In this document: positions 16,327-23,945 of the stretch, in pieces
Position numbering within the stretch: position 1 is the stretch's first letter
How the letters are laid out: each line of letters begins with the position of its first letter
Source: Anaerolineaceae bacterium UBA2260
Lineage (GTDB): Bacteria; Chloroflexota; Anaerolineae; Anaerolineales; Anaerolineaceae
Assembly (NCBI GenBank): GCA_002347485.1
Contig: DDXM01000011.1
Coordinates: forward strand, 26,034-78,016
Direction: 5' to 3'
Length of the DNA stretch: 51,983 bases
The notes under the pieces: model-generated
Told to the model about the DNA's origin: nothing
The model's database searches: none
The model's input: the letters and a program-made list of their open reading frames with translations, nothing else
Translations under genes and position numbers: made by a program

Positions 16327-17586
16327 TCAGTCTCTCTTTTCGAAAATATGCACCACGCAAGTTTGACCGGTGCCGCCAACATTGTGGGTTAGACCATACC
16401 GCAGGTTGCCCGCGAGCTGGCGCTCACCAGCTTCACCGCGCAGTTGCTTCCACACTTCCACCACCTGCCCGATGCCCGAGGCTCCCACCGGGTGGCCTTT
16501 TGACTTGAGCCCGCCGGAAAGGTTGATGGGTTTTTCACCGGAGCGGCTGGTCTGGCCGTCTTCGGCCATTTTCCAACCCTCGCCCGGTTTAAAGAATCCC
16601 AGGTCTTCAGTAGCGATGACCTCGGCGATTGTGAAACAGTCGTGCACCTCGGCGAAATCAATGTCCTGTGGTCCCACATTTGCCATTTTGTACGCCTGCT
16701 CGGCTGCCAGGCGTGCAGACTTGATGCTGGTGAGCGATTCGCGATCGTGCAGCGCGCCATCGCTCGCCTGGCCGGTCCCCGCCACGTAAATGGGATGATC
16801 GGAAAACTGCCTCGCGAGTTCCTCGCTGACCAGCAGCACCACAGCTGCGCCGTCAGAGACGGGCGAGCAGTCGTATAATCGCATCGGCCAGGCGACGATG
16901 GGATTGGCTTTGTCGTCGTGCAGGAATTCCATCTCATCCGTCCATTGCGGGATGGGCAACCCCTTCTTCGCGGCGCTGGTCTTACGCGCTTCCATCAAAG
17001 TGGAAATCTTCGCGCCGAACTGGGCTTTCTCGTTTAGCGAGCCATGTTCGTGGTTCTTGATCCCCACCTTCATGAAGGTTTCCGGTGTGGCTCCATATTT
17101 ATCCATATACGCGGTGGCCATGGAGGCATAAAAACCCGGGAAGGTGAACCCTGCCGGTACCTCGTACTGCACGTCAGCCGCGGTCGCCAGGGTATCGGTC
17201 ACTTTTTCGGTGGGCAGGTCGGTCATCTTTTCGACGCCGGCAACTAGCACGATATCATACATACCTGAGGCGACCGCCAAAATTCCCTCGCGCAGCGCGA
17301 CACCGGCGCTGGCGCAAGCGTCTTCGATGCGGGTGGCGGGGATCGGGTTCAGCCCGGTCCAGCTCGCCAGGATCGGCGCCAGGTGACCCTGCCCTTCAAA
17401 CAGGTCGCTGCTGAAGTTGCCCATGTAAAAGGCTTCGATCTTCTTGGGATCGATCCCTTTGTCAACCGTGCCCAGCATTTCAACGAATGCTTCCACGAAC
17501 AGGTCGCGTGAAGTTTTACCCTTGAACACGCCAAACTTGCTCATTCCCGCGCCAACCAGCGCGACGCCCCTTGCCAGTTTTCCCAT
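16327..17586 (-). CDS. SCP-x/acetyl-CoA acetyltransferase-type thiolase
   Basis: A 419-residue thiolase of the sterol-carrier/archaeal-like branch. The acyl-accepting Cys is C91 (IEDACASAG). HDCF (315-318), GHPVGASG (364-371) and NVGGTGQTC (402-410) supply the remaining active-site elements. It cleaves or forms a 3-oxoacyl-CoA. This branch typically works with a DUF35 partner, as encoded immediately downstream here. It sits in an operon with reductase, CoA-transferase and KAS III-like genes. The RBS AAAGGGA is about 12 nt from the ATG, somewhat far. Confidence 0.94.
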   Translation of the reverse strand: MGKLARGVALVGAGMSKFGVFKGKTSRDLFVEAFVEMLGTVDKGIDPKKIEAFYMGNFSSDLFEGQGHLAPILASWTGLNPIPATRIEDACASAGVALREGILAVASGMYDIVLVAGVEKMTDLPTEKVTDTLATAADVQYEVPAGFTFPGFYASMATAYMDKYGATPETFMKVGIKNHEHGSLNEKAQFGAKISTLMEARKTSAAKKGLPIPQWTDEMEFLHDDKANPIVAWPMRLYDCSPVSDGAAVVLLVSEELARQFSDHPIYVAGTGQASDGALHDRESLTSIKSARLAAEQAYKMANVGPQDIDFAEVHDCFTIAEVIATEDLGFFKPGEGWKMAEDGQTSRSGEKPINLSGGLKSKGHPVGASGIGQVVEVWKQLRGEAGERQLAGNLRYGLTHNVGGTGQTCVVHIFEKRD

Positions 17587-17603
17587 GACTTAATGATCCC
17601 TTT

Positions 17604-17909
17604 CTATTCCTTCAGATAAAGCCGTGCTTTGCTCAAATCTTCGGGAGCCGGTTCCCCGGGGTTGCCGAAGAGTAATTTCAATGTCTCACCTTCAACCGCG
17701 AATCGACCAGAAAACTTACCCAGCAGGCCAAACGTGTGGCTGGTCTGGTCCATATGGATGACATCACCCTCGACCTCATAGGTACCGGAAGAAGTGATGC
17801 CCATCTCAGGGTATTGTGAATCGAAAGTGCCGTCGGCTTTGAAATCAAAGACCAGCCCGGCGTACGCCTGTCCTTCAGGCTGCTTCCACTTGCCAATCAA
17901 TGGATTCAT
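17604..17909 (-). CDS. Small hypothetical beta-rich protein
   Basis: A 101-residue soluble protein that I do not recognise. It begins MNPLIGKWKQPEG and alternates strands and turns (VFDFKADGTFDS, TYEVEGDVIHM, GRFAVEGETLKLLF), as in small lipocalin-like or calycin-like beta barrels with a G-x-W start. It might bind a hydrophobic or acyl ligand, but no catalytic residue stands out. It has an excellent RBS (AAAGGAG) and lies between CoA-transferase and thiolase genes with gaps under 20 bp, so it is surely part of the operon. Confidence 0.8.
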   Translation of the reverse strand: MNPLIGKWKQPEGQAYAGLVFDFKADGTFDSQYPEMGITSSGTYEVEGDVIHMDQTSHTFGLLGKFSGRFAVEGETLKLLFGNPGEPAPEDLSKARLYLKE

Positions 17910-17928
17910 CGTTTACTCCTTTCACCTT

Positions 17929-19239
17929 CTAGAAACGCGGCACAATGCCCAACCGCGCGACCTCTTCCTTCAACTGATCCCTGAAATCGGGATGGGCGAT
18001 CCTGATCAACGCCTGCGCGCGGTCGCGCAGGCACAACCCTTTCAGGTCAGCGATGCCGTACTCGGTCACGACAGTATCCACGTCATGGCTCGGAACGGTC
18101 ACTTCCGCTCCCAGTGTCAGTGTCGGCACAATGGTGGAGATCTCGTTATTGCGCGCGGTTGAGCGCAACGCGATGATCCCGCGCCCGCCTGGTGAAAGCT
18201 GCGCGCCGCGGTGAGTATCCAGCTGGCCACCGGTGCCTGAGAAATGCCTTTGCCCGATCGACTGCGAGCACACCTGCCCCATCACATCCACCTGCAGCGC
18301 AGTGTTGATGCTGATCATCTTGTAATTACGCCCGATAATGTAAGGGTCGTTGGTGAACCGCCCCTGTTGAAATTCAACGCATAAGTTGTTGTTGATGAAA
18401 TCATAGAGCTTTTGGGTGCCGAGCGCGAACGCCCCGACCATCTTGCCCTTCCACTGGGTCTTGCGGCGGTTGGTAATAACCCCAGCATTATAGAGATCGA
18501 CCATGCCGTCGGTGAACATTTCAGTATGGATACCGAGGTCCTTGCGGGTCATGATAAAGGGTGTGATGGCGTTGGGAATGCCGCCGATGCCAAGCTGCAG
18601 CGTCGAACCATCCTCGATGAGGTCGGCGATGTAGCTGCCAATGGCTTCTTCAGCCGTTGTGGGCGACACAACCGGCAGTTCAGGTAGTGGTACATGGTTT
18701 TCCACCACGTAATCCACTTCCGAGATATGCACCTGCGTGTCCCCAAGCGTCCATGGCAGGTTTTCGTTGATCTCAAGGATCACCAGGTCAGCCGCCTCGA
18801 TGAGTTGTTTTTCGATCACCAGACCCAACGAGAGCGACAGGTACCCGCGCTCATCCGGCGGTGTGGCGGTGCCAAAGAACACGTTCACCCGATCACCAGC
18901 CGCGTAGAGTTTCCTGGAGGCCGCCTGGTGCAGGTTGTTGGGAATGTAGGATTCGCGACCCTGATCGTGCACCTTGCGATCCGCCGCGCCATAGAACCAG
19001 TTCTCGACAAAGAAATGGCCATCCATACCGGGGTCGAGCACGAAGCTGTACGACCCAAGAGGGAGGCAGACCCATACATGCACATCCTCCAGGCGGTCGC
19101 GGTGATTGCCAAGTTCATTCATCAAACCAGGTGGTTCCGAAGCCGCCATCGCCAACCCAATCGTCTGGTGTGATTGCAATTTACCCACTGCCTCGGGGAT
19201 GCTGATCAGTTTTTGCTTGTAGAGGTCGCTTGGATTCAT
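17929..19239 (-). CDS. Acetyl-CoA:acid CoA-transferase/hydrolase (Cat1/4HB type)
   Basis: A 436-residue member of the acetyl-CoA hydrolase/transferase family (two tandem CoA-transferase folds), close in length to 4-hydroxybutyrate and butyryl/propionyl CoA-transferases. The catalytic glutamate that forms the glutamyl-CoA thioester is E240 in GIHTEMFTDG; LGIGGIPNA (216-224) forms the oxyanion region. It would activate the imported acid by exchanging CoA with acetyl-CoA, without spending ATP. The RBS (TAGGAA) overlaps the end of the KAS III-like gene. It fits as the entry step of the operon's pathway. Confidence 0.93.
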   Translation of the reverse strand: MNPSDLYKQKLISIPEAVGKLQSHQTIGLAMAASEPPGLMNELGNHRDRLEDVHVWVCLPLGSYSFVLDPGMDGHFFVENWFYGAADRKVHDQGRESYIPNNLHQAASRKLYAAGDRVNVFFGTATPPDERGYLSLSLGLVIEKQLIEAADLVILEINENLPWTLGDTQVHISEVDYVVENHVPLPELPVVSPTTAEEAIGSYIADLIEDGSTLQLGIGGIPNAITPFIMTRKDLGIHTEMFTDGMVDLYNAGVITNRRKTQWKGKMVGAFALGTQKLYDFINNNLCVEFQQGRFTNDPYIIGRNYKMISINTALQVDVMGQVCSQSIGQRHFSGTGGQLDTHRGAQLSPGGRGIIALRSTARNNEISTIVPTLTLGAEVTVPSHDVDTVVTEYGIADLKGLCLRDRAQALIRIAHPDFRDQLKEEVARLGIVPRF

Positions 19240-19245
19240 AATTTC

Positions 19246-20232
19246 CTACTGCATAATGAACGCGGAACCGGCCTGGTTATACCCGACGCCCGAACCCACG
19301 AAAGCCACCAGGTCACCGGAATGCACTTTGCCCTGTTCCACAGCGTCGTTAAAAGCCATCGGCAGGCATGCGGAACCGGTATAGCCAAAGCGATCCATCA
19401 CATAATGCGCTTTTTCAAAAGGTAGACCCAGGGTTTCCTGCACCAGCTTGATGCTTTTTAACCGCACCTGGGTGTAAATAACCAGATCGATTTCTTTAAG
19501 GTCAAAGTTACCGTTCTTCGCCAGCTCGCGCATGCGCGCAGGCCAGCCCTCGTGATTGACCTCCGGAGGGAAGGGGGTGACCAGCTTGACCTTCGTGCGA
19601 CCGGCTTTCACGCTCTCTTCAGTGGCGGGTTCGTAGGTGCCGCCGGAATAGATACCCCAGTGCTTGTGGTAAGCGCCATCCGCGAAGAAGGTGGAGGACA
19701 CGAAACCTGGCTTATCGCTGGCGGTCAGGATCGCCGCTCCCGCGCCATCACCGTAGAAGAAGGACATCACGTCGTTCTCCCAATCCGAGAGCTTGTGCAT
19801 CATGTAAGCGCCGATGACCAGCACGTATTTCATGTGCGGGTTTGAGGCAATCAACCCGGCAGCAATGTTGAGCCCGGTGGGGAAAGAAGCGCAGGCGCAG
19901 CCTACATCGAAAGTCCCGGCGTTCTTAGCGCCAAGTTTGTGCTGCGTGACTACCGAGGTGGCGGGTGTGATGTAATCCGGGCTGTCCGTGCCCAGCACGA
20001 TCAGGTCGATGTCTTCAGGTTTCAACCCGGCGTTGGCAATGGCTTTCTTGCCGGCTTCTACCGCCAGGTCGGAAGTCGCCCAATTATCAGGCGCGTAGAA
20101 ACGGGTCTTGATGCCGGAGGAAGCCTCGAATTTCTCAACAACTTCGCCAAAACGTTCCGCCATCACTGTGTTGGATCGCTCGATCTCGGGCAGGTAAGCA
20201 CCGGTGGAAATGATTGTTGCGTAACGGTTCAT
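19246..20232 (-). CDS. KAS III (FabH)-like condensing enzyme with altered triad
   Basis: A 328-residue thiolase-fold protein with FabH landmarks: STGAYLPE at the start, GTDSPDYITPAT, the Cys loop FDVGCACASF, FFYGDGAGAAIL and GSGVGYNQAGSAF. The nucleophile is C114 (a second Cys, C112, lies two residues before). The His of FabH (HQAN motif) aligns with T254 in VIYTQVRLK, and the Asn (GNTS) with Y284 in FGYTGSAC. With His and Asn missing, normal decarboxylating condensation is unlikely; acyl transfer, a non-decarboxylating reaction or a structural role is more plausible. RBS AAGGAGAG is strong. It pairs with the thiolase, DUF35 and reductase genes. Confidence 0.88.
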   Translation of the reverse strand: MNRYATIISTGAYLPEIERSNTVMAERFGEVVEKFEASSGIKTRFYAPDNWATSDLAVEAGKKAIANAGLKPEDIDLIVLGTDSPDYITPATSVVTQHKLGAKNAGTFDVGCACASFPTGLNIAAGLIASNPHMKYVLVIGAYMMHKLSDWENDVMSFFYGDGAGAAILTASDKPGFVSSTFFADGAYHKHWGIYSGGTYEPATEESVKAGRTKVKLVTPFPPEVNHEGWPARMRELAKNGNFDLKEIDLVIYTQVRLKSIKLVQETLGLPFEKAHYVMDRFGYTGSACLPMAFNDAVEQGKVHSGDLVAFVGSGVGYNQAGSAFIMQ

Positions 20233-20247
20233 TTTTTTCTCTCCTTG

Positions 20248-21012
20248 TTAGGTACCCAGTACAATGCCGCCGTCCACGCTGATGGTGGCGCCGTGCACGT
20301 AGGCTCCTTCATCCGAAGCGAGCCAAAGGTAAGTATTGGCGATATCTTCAGGTTCACCCAACCGACCGAGGGGGGTCTTGGCGCGCATGCCCGCGAGCAC
20401 TTCCTCGGGCATCTTGGCGACCATCTCGGTCATGATAAAGCCAGGCGCGACGGCGTTGACACGGATATTGTAGCGCCCAAGTTCGCGCGCCCACACCTTG
20501 GTCATGCCGATCACCGCGGCCTTGGTGGCGACATAATTAGTCTGGCCAAAGTTCCCGTACAACCCCACAACCGAGGAGGCGTTTAGGATAACGCCCGAGC
20601 CCTGCTTGATCATGTAAGGAGCGACCGCCTGGGTGCAATTGAATACACCTTTGAGGTTGACTGAGATGACCAGGTCGAAAGCTTCTTCTGACATCTGCTT
20701 GACCAGTTCGCCGTCCTTCATTTTGATAAATTGGGCGTCACGCGTGATCCCGGCATTGTTCACCAGGATGTCCACACGGCCATAGCGGGCGACCACATCG
20801 TCCACCCAATTCTGCACATCCTCACGTTTGGTGACATCCACCTTGTAGAAACTGGCGTTGGGTCCAAGGGTTTTCACCAGCTCATTGTCCAATTCCTCCG
20901 ACACGTCGCAAATAACCACTTGCGCGCCTTCACGGGCAAACACCTGGGCTGTCGCTTTGCCGATGCCAGCCGCACCTCCGGTGATGAGCGCAACTTTTCC
21001 TTCTAAACGCAT
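20248..21012 (-). CDS. Short-chain dehydrogenase, 3-oxoacyl reductase-like
   Basis: A 254-residue SDR. The NAD(P) motif is TGGAAGIG (11-18), NNAG follows, and the active site uses the Ser in NASSVVG and Y-x3-K in YVATK. The pattern is closest to FabG/acetoacetyl-CoA reductases (ISVNLKGVFNCTQAV, NAVAPGFI, SVDGGIV). It would interconvert 3-oxo and 3-hydroxy acyl thioesters. ATG 21012 follows a very strong RBS (AGGAGGAAGG); a longer frame adds 28 unrelated residues. It is the first gene of the acyl-CoA operon. Confidence 0.92.
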   Translation of the reverse strand: MRLEGKVALITGGAAGIGKATAQVFAREGAQVVICDVSEELDNELVKTLGPNASFYKVDVTKREDVQNWVDDVVARYGRVDILVNNAGITRDAQFIKMKDGELVKQMSEEAFDLVISVNLKGVFNCTQAVAPYMIKQGSGVILNASSVVGLYGNFGQTNYVATKAAVIGMTKVWARELGRYNIRVNAVAPGFIMTEMVAKMPEEVLAGMRAKTPLGRLGEPEDIANTYLWLASDEGAYVHGATISVDGGIVLGT

Positions 21013-21053
21013 ACCTTCCTCCTGGAGAACAGAAGATGTATAAAAAACGGAAA

Positions 21054-21082
21054 TCCATGCGGAAAATACGCTTCCGCATGGA
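21054..21082 (-). terminator. Hairpin between pfkB and the acyl-CoA operon
   Basis: A perfect 11-bp stem (21054-21064 with 21072-21082) and 7-nt loop. Read on the minus strand it is followed by TTTCCGTTTTTT, so it can end the pfkB transcript. It also lies between the proposed promoter and the SDR gene, so it could act as a leader attenuator. Confidence 0.7.
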
Positions 21083-21085
21083 AAT

Positions 21086-21121
21086 ATATTACACAATGGC
21101 GGTTACAAAACGGTTACAAAT
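21086..21121 (-). promoter_or_regulatory. SARP-type promoter of acyl-CoA operon (putative)
   Basis: Two 11-bp direct repeats (plus strand CGGTTACAAAA at 21100-21110 and CGGTTACAAAT at 21111-21121). On the minus strand GTAACCG recurs with an 11-bp period and is followed after 8 bp by TAATAT (21091 to 21086), a -10 candidate. No proper -35 is present. Repeats of 11-bp period about 8 bp from the -10 are the known arrangement at SARP-activated promoters. Confidence 0.6.
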
Positions 21122-21156
21122 TCCTTATTGTGAGTTTAATTCAGATTGGATTTCTT

Positions 21157-22050
21157 TCAGGAATAGTGTTCCGCGACAAACATCCTGACCTCCTCCATTG
21201 GTCGATCGAAAACGCCTGGTCGTTCCACCTTCAGGCTGGTCACTGCCGCGGACCACTTAGCGGCTTCAACTGGCGGGAGGCTAAAACGCATGGCTACGTA
21301 AGCACCCATGCAGGTGTCTCCACGCCCGCTGCGCCCTGCCATTGAGCGGCTGTGATATTTATAGTGATGAAATTTACCCTGCGCGTGCACCAGGATGCCC
21401 GCGCTGTGCGAGAGCAGCACTTCGCGCACGCCGAGATCGGCGAAAAATGCGGCAGCCTTTTCGATGTCGGTTTCACCGGTGAGATAAGCCGCCTCGACTG
21501 CATCCGTTTTGAGGATATCCAGGTTTTTCAGCACCGCGGGCATTTCAGGCCAGGTATCGTAGACGACAGCCCCGTCACGCAGGATCCGCACAAACCCCTG
21601 TAAATCCGCCGAGATTAAGATACCCGGTCTCTTGCGCATCTCAGAAAAGAATTCCGGTTCCACCTCGCCGCGCAGGCTGGGACTGACCACCACCGCGCTG
21701 GCTTGCAATCCATCGAGTGCTGAGGGATGAATGGTTCCCGCGGTGGATTCGACAAACAGGCTTCGTTTATCCACATCATGGGTTTTGTACTCTAGCGTTA
21801 ACAGAGTTGAGGAAGGTGAATACACCGGGTAGCAATCGATGCCATCTGCGCGGATCGCCTCGACGACATGTTCATCCTCACGCGATAAACGAGTGACAAT
21901 TGCCGATTTTCTTCCCAGGCGCGCCGCCGCGTGCGCCGCGTAATTCATCCCGCCGCCATCTACGTAACGGGTACCTTCAGGCGTGATGATGGTATCCTTT
22001 GTGTAATTGCCTACGAAAATGGCGTCGTAACAGGTGGGTTTTTCAGTCAA
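21157..22050 (-). CDS. PfkB-family kinase, inositol-kinase-like
   Basis: A 297-residue ribokinase/PfkB protein. The C-terminal signature reads AGRSGRGDTCMGAY, with the catalytic base Asp in RGDT; the N-terminus has VGNYTKDTIITPEG, then DGGGMNYAAHAAARLG. The pattern VGNY...D..Q.FVR...G recalls plant and archaeal myo-inositol 3-kinases, but this is from memory, and ribokinase, fructokinase or a nucleoside kinase cannot be excluded. It is also a candidate for the missing IolC activity of the nearby inositol cluster. It starts with TTG, with AAAGGG four nt upstream. It follows the phosphate-transporter gene by 12 bp. Confidence 0.82.
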   Translation of the reverse strand: MTEKPTCYDAIFVGNYTKDTIITPEGTRYVDGGGMNYAAHAAARLGRKSAIVTRLSREDEHVVEAIRADGIDCYPVYSPSSTLLTLEYKTHDVDKRSLFVESTAGTIHPSALDGLQASAVVVSPSLRGEVEPEFFSEMRKRPGILISADLQGFVRILRDGAVVYDTWPEMPAVLKNLDILKTDAVEAAYLTGETDIEKAAAFFADLGVREVLLSHSAGILVHAQGKFHHYKYHSRSMAGRSGRGDTCMGAYVAMRFSLPPVEAAKWSAAVTSLKVERPGVFDRPMEEVRMFVAEHYS

Positions 22051-22062
22051 CTTACCCTTTTA

Positions 22063-23043
22063 TTAGAAAAGACTCAATAATAAATAGATGCCCGCGCCAA
22101 GCAAGCCGGTGGCAGGAATGGTAAACAACCAGGCGGATGCGATCTCACCCGCCACCCCCCAGCGCACCTTGCTGACGCGCTCCGCCGCACCTACCCCCAT
22201 GATGGCTGTGCTGACCACTTGGGTGGTGCTGACAGGTCCTCCAACCAGCGACGCGGTCAGAATGACCACCGCGGAAGCCAACTGGGAAGCGAATCCGTGC
22301 ACCGGGCGGATCTTGTAGAATTTTGACCCCAATGTGCGGATCAGCTGCCATCCCCCCACCGAGGTGCCCAAAGCGATCGCCGCTGCACAAATCACGATCA
22401 CCCAAAGCGGGACCTCAAACGCAGAGATCATACCGCTGATCACCAGCCCCAACGTGATGATACCCATGGTCTTTTGCGCATCGTTGGTACCGTGACTGAG
22501 CGCTAAACCAATCGATGTGACCACCTGGAGTTTCTTAAAAACACCGTTGACTTTGGGCGTGCTCTTCCACGCGAACAGGTAGACAACATTCGCGATGAGG
22601 ATACCTGCCAGGAATCCAATGATCGGTGAGGTAAATAGAGCAACCAGCACTTTTATCACCCCACTCAACTTGATGGCCGAGAACCCCGCGCCGACCGCAA
22701 CTGACCCAATAATGCCACCGATCAATGCGTGAGAAGAGCTGCTCGGAATCCCCAGCACCCAGGTAAACACATTCCAAACAATGGCGCTGAGCAACGCCGC
22801 GATGATCACAAGCATAGTCAAATGTTCAGATTTCACAATCTCGTCACCGATCGTGTTGGCGACCGCCACGCCAAAGATGAATGGACCGCAAAACTCCGCA
22901 ACTGCAGTGATCGCCAGGGCGACCCGCGGCGAGATCGCGCGCGACGAGATCATGGTCGCGACAATGTTGCTGGAATCATGCACGCCATTGAGAAAGTCGA
23001 AAATGATGGCCAATCCGATTAATATAATTAACGATATAGACAT
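22063..23043 (-). CDS. pit: PiT-family inorganic phosphate transporter
   Basis: A 326-residue membrane protein with about ten hydrophobic segments and the two inverted PiT signatures: DFLNGVHDSSNIVATMISSR near the N-terminus and SHGTNDAQKTMGI in the second half, plus SSSSHALIGG. Members move phosphate (or metal-phosphate) driven by H+ or Na+. It has the short-loop form common in bacteria. The RBS AAGGA precedes the ATG. It is preceded by its usual partner, a DUF47 gene, 11 bp away. Confidence 0.94.
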   Translation of the reverse strand: MSISLIILIGLAIIFDFLNGVHDSSNIVATMISSRAISPRVALAITAVAEFCGPFIFGVAVANTIGDEIVKSEHLTMLVIIAALLSAIVWNVFTWVLGIPSSSSHALIGGIIGSVAVGAGFSAIKLSGVIKVLVALFTSPIIGFLAGILIANVVYLFAWKSTPKVNGVFKKLQVVTSIGLALSHGTNDAQKTMGIITLGLVISGMISAFEVPLWVIVICAAAIALGTSVGGWQLIRTLGSKFYKIRPVHGFASQLASAVVILTASLVGGPVSTTQVVSTAIMGVGAAERVSKVRWGVAGEIASAWLFTIPATGLLGAGIYLLLSLF

Positions 23044-23054
23044 GACAATTCCTT

Positions 23055-23678
23055 CTAAATCGTTTTTACAATAATATCCGCGATAACGTTTGCGGCTTCA
23101 TCTCCTCGGTCAGCCGCGTTACTGAGGTGGCGGTAGATTTCCCGCATTTTTAAGATATTGACCAGTATCTGGACATCGTCGGTTTCAACGAACATTTGGG
23201 CCAAAGCTTCACGGTAAACTTGTTCCACGCGGTTCTCCAGCGCTTTGGCGCGTTGTGCGTGTTCAGCTGCTACCGCCGGATGATCCTGCCACTGCTCCAT
23301 CGCCTTCATGATCTCAAATGCGGCGTCGCGCAGCAGCGAGCAAATACGCACCATGTATTCAGTGGGTTCAACTTTGAACATGACGATCTCAGTCATCGTG
23401 CTGTAAGCGTAATCGAGCACATCATCAATGGCGCGGGAAAGGGCGAAGATGTCTTCCCGGTCAAAGGGAGTGATGAATGTGCGATTCAACTCGTCGATCA
23501 GGATGCGGCGGGATTCATCCGCTTCCTTTTCTTTGGCGGTTAGTTCATCCGCCAGTTGTTTTGCCGGTCGGGTCAGGTATTCTTTAAGCAGGTCCATCCC
23601 TTCCAGCGTGAGCGTTGCCTGTTCGTGCAACAACCTGATAAACACGTTGCAGCGTTTTTTAAAAACCTTCAACATCAT
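23055..23678 (-). CDS. DUF47/PhoU-like partner of PiT transporter
   Basis: A 207-residue all-helical protein of the DUF47 (PhoU-related) family, with acidic metal-binding-like stretches (DREDIFALSRAIDDVLDYAY, KEKEADE). Such proteins almost always sit beside pit genes and are thought to control the transporter. GGAG lies 4 nt from the first ATG (23678) and 7 nt from the second (23675); either could be used. It is the first gene of the pair and is divergent from the LacI gene across a 267-bp region. Confidence 0.92.
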   Translation of the reverse strand: MMLKVFKKRCNVFIRLLHEQATLTLEGMDLLKEYLTRPAKQLADELTAKEKEADESRRILIDELNRTFITPFDREDIFALSRAIDDVLDYAYSTMTEIVMFKVEPTEYMVRICSLLRDAAFEIMKAMEQWQDHPAVAAEHAQRAKALENRVEQVYREALAQMFVETDDVQILVNILKMREIYRHLSNAADRGDEAANVIADIIVKTI

Positions 23679-23745
23679 TGGACTCCATGTATTTTATGAA
23701 TTCGAATTACTGATTGCTGGCAGGGCGTGTGATCGTAATTACCTC

Positions 23746-23774
23746 ATTATATGACAATGCCGGGGCAAATTCCA
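23746..23774 (-). promoter_or_regulatory. Putative promoter of DUF47-pit pair
   Basis: On the minus strand TGGAAT (23774-23769), a 17-bp spacer and TATAAT (23751-23746). The spacer equals exactly the 17-mer TTGCCCCGGCATTGTCA that recurs at 44377-44393. The -35 is poor, as in promoters that need an activator. Confidence 0.5.
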
Positions 23775-23882
23775 ACCCTTCGCGTTACCCAACCCTTACC
23801 AACCACTCGCGAAAAAAACGATCGATTGAAATTGTTGATTAGCCAATCGTTATCGACATCAGTGTCAGCCCCATAAAATGTA

Positions 23883-23929
23883 TTGAGTTTTTCTTTCGTT
23901 TTTGCTATTATCTTTATGCACACGTGTGC
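23883..23929 (+). promoter_or_regulatory. lacI-type gene promoter and palindromic operator
   Basis: TTGAGT (23883-23888), 17 bp and TATTAT (23906-23911), then the perfect 12-bp palindrome GCACACGTGTGC (23918-23929) right at the expected transcription start. This position fits autorepression by the LacI-family product. The core ACACGTGT recurs at 31936-31943 before the transporter gene. Confidence 0.8.
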
Positions 23930-23945
23930 GTAAATGAGGTAACGC

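Noticed and set aside
21157..22050. Assigning the PfkB gene as iolC
   Set aside because: It is outside the iol operon, grouped with phosphate transport genes, and its pattern does not clearly match IolC; kept as a possibility only.
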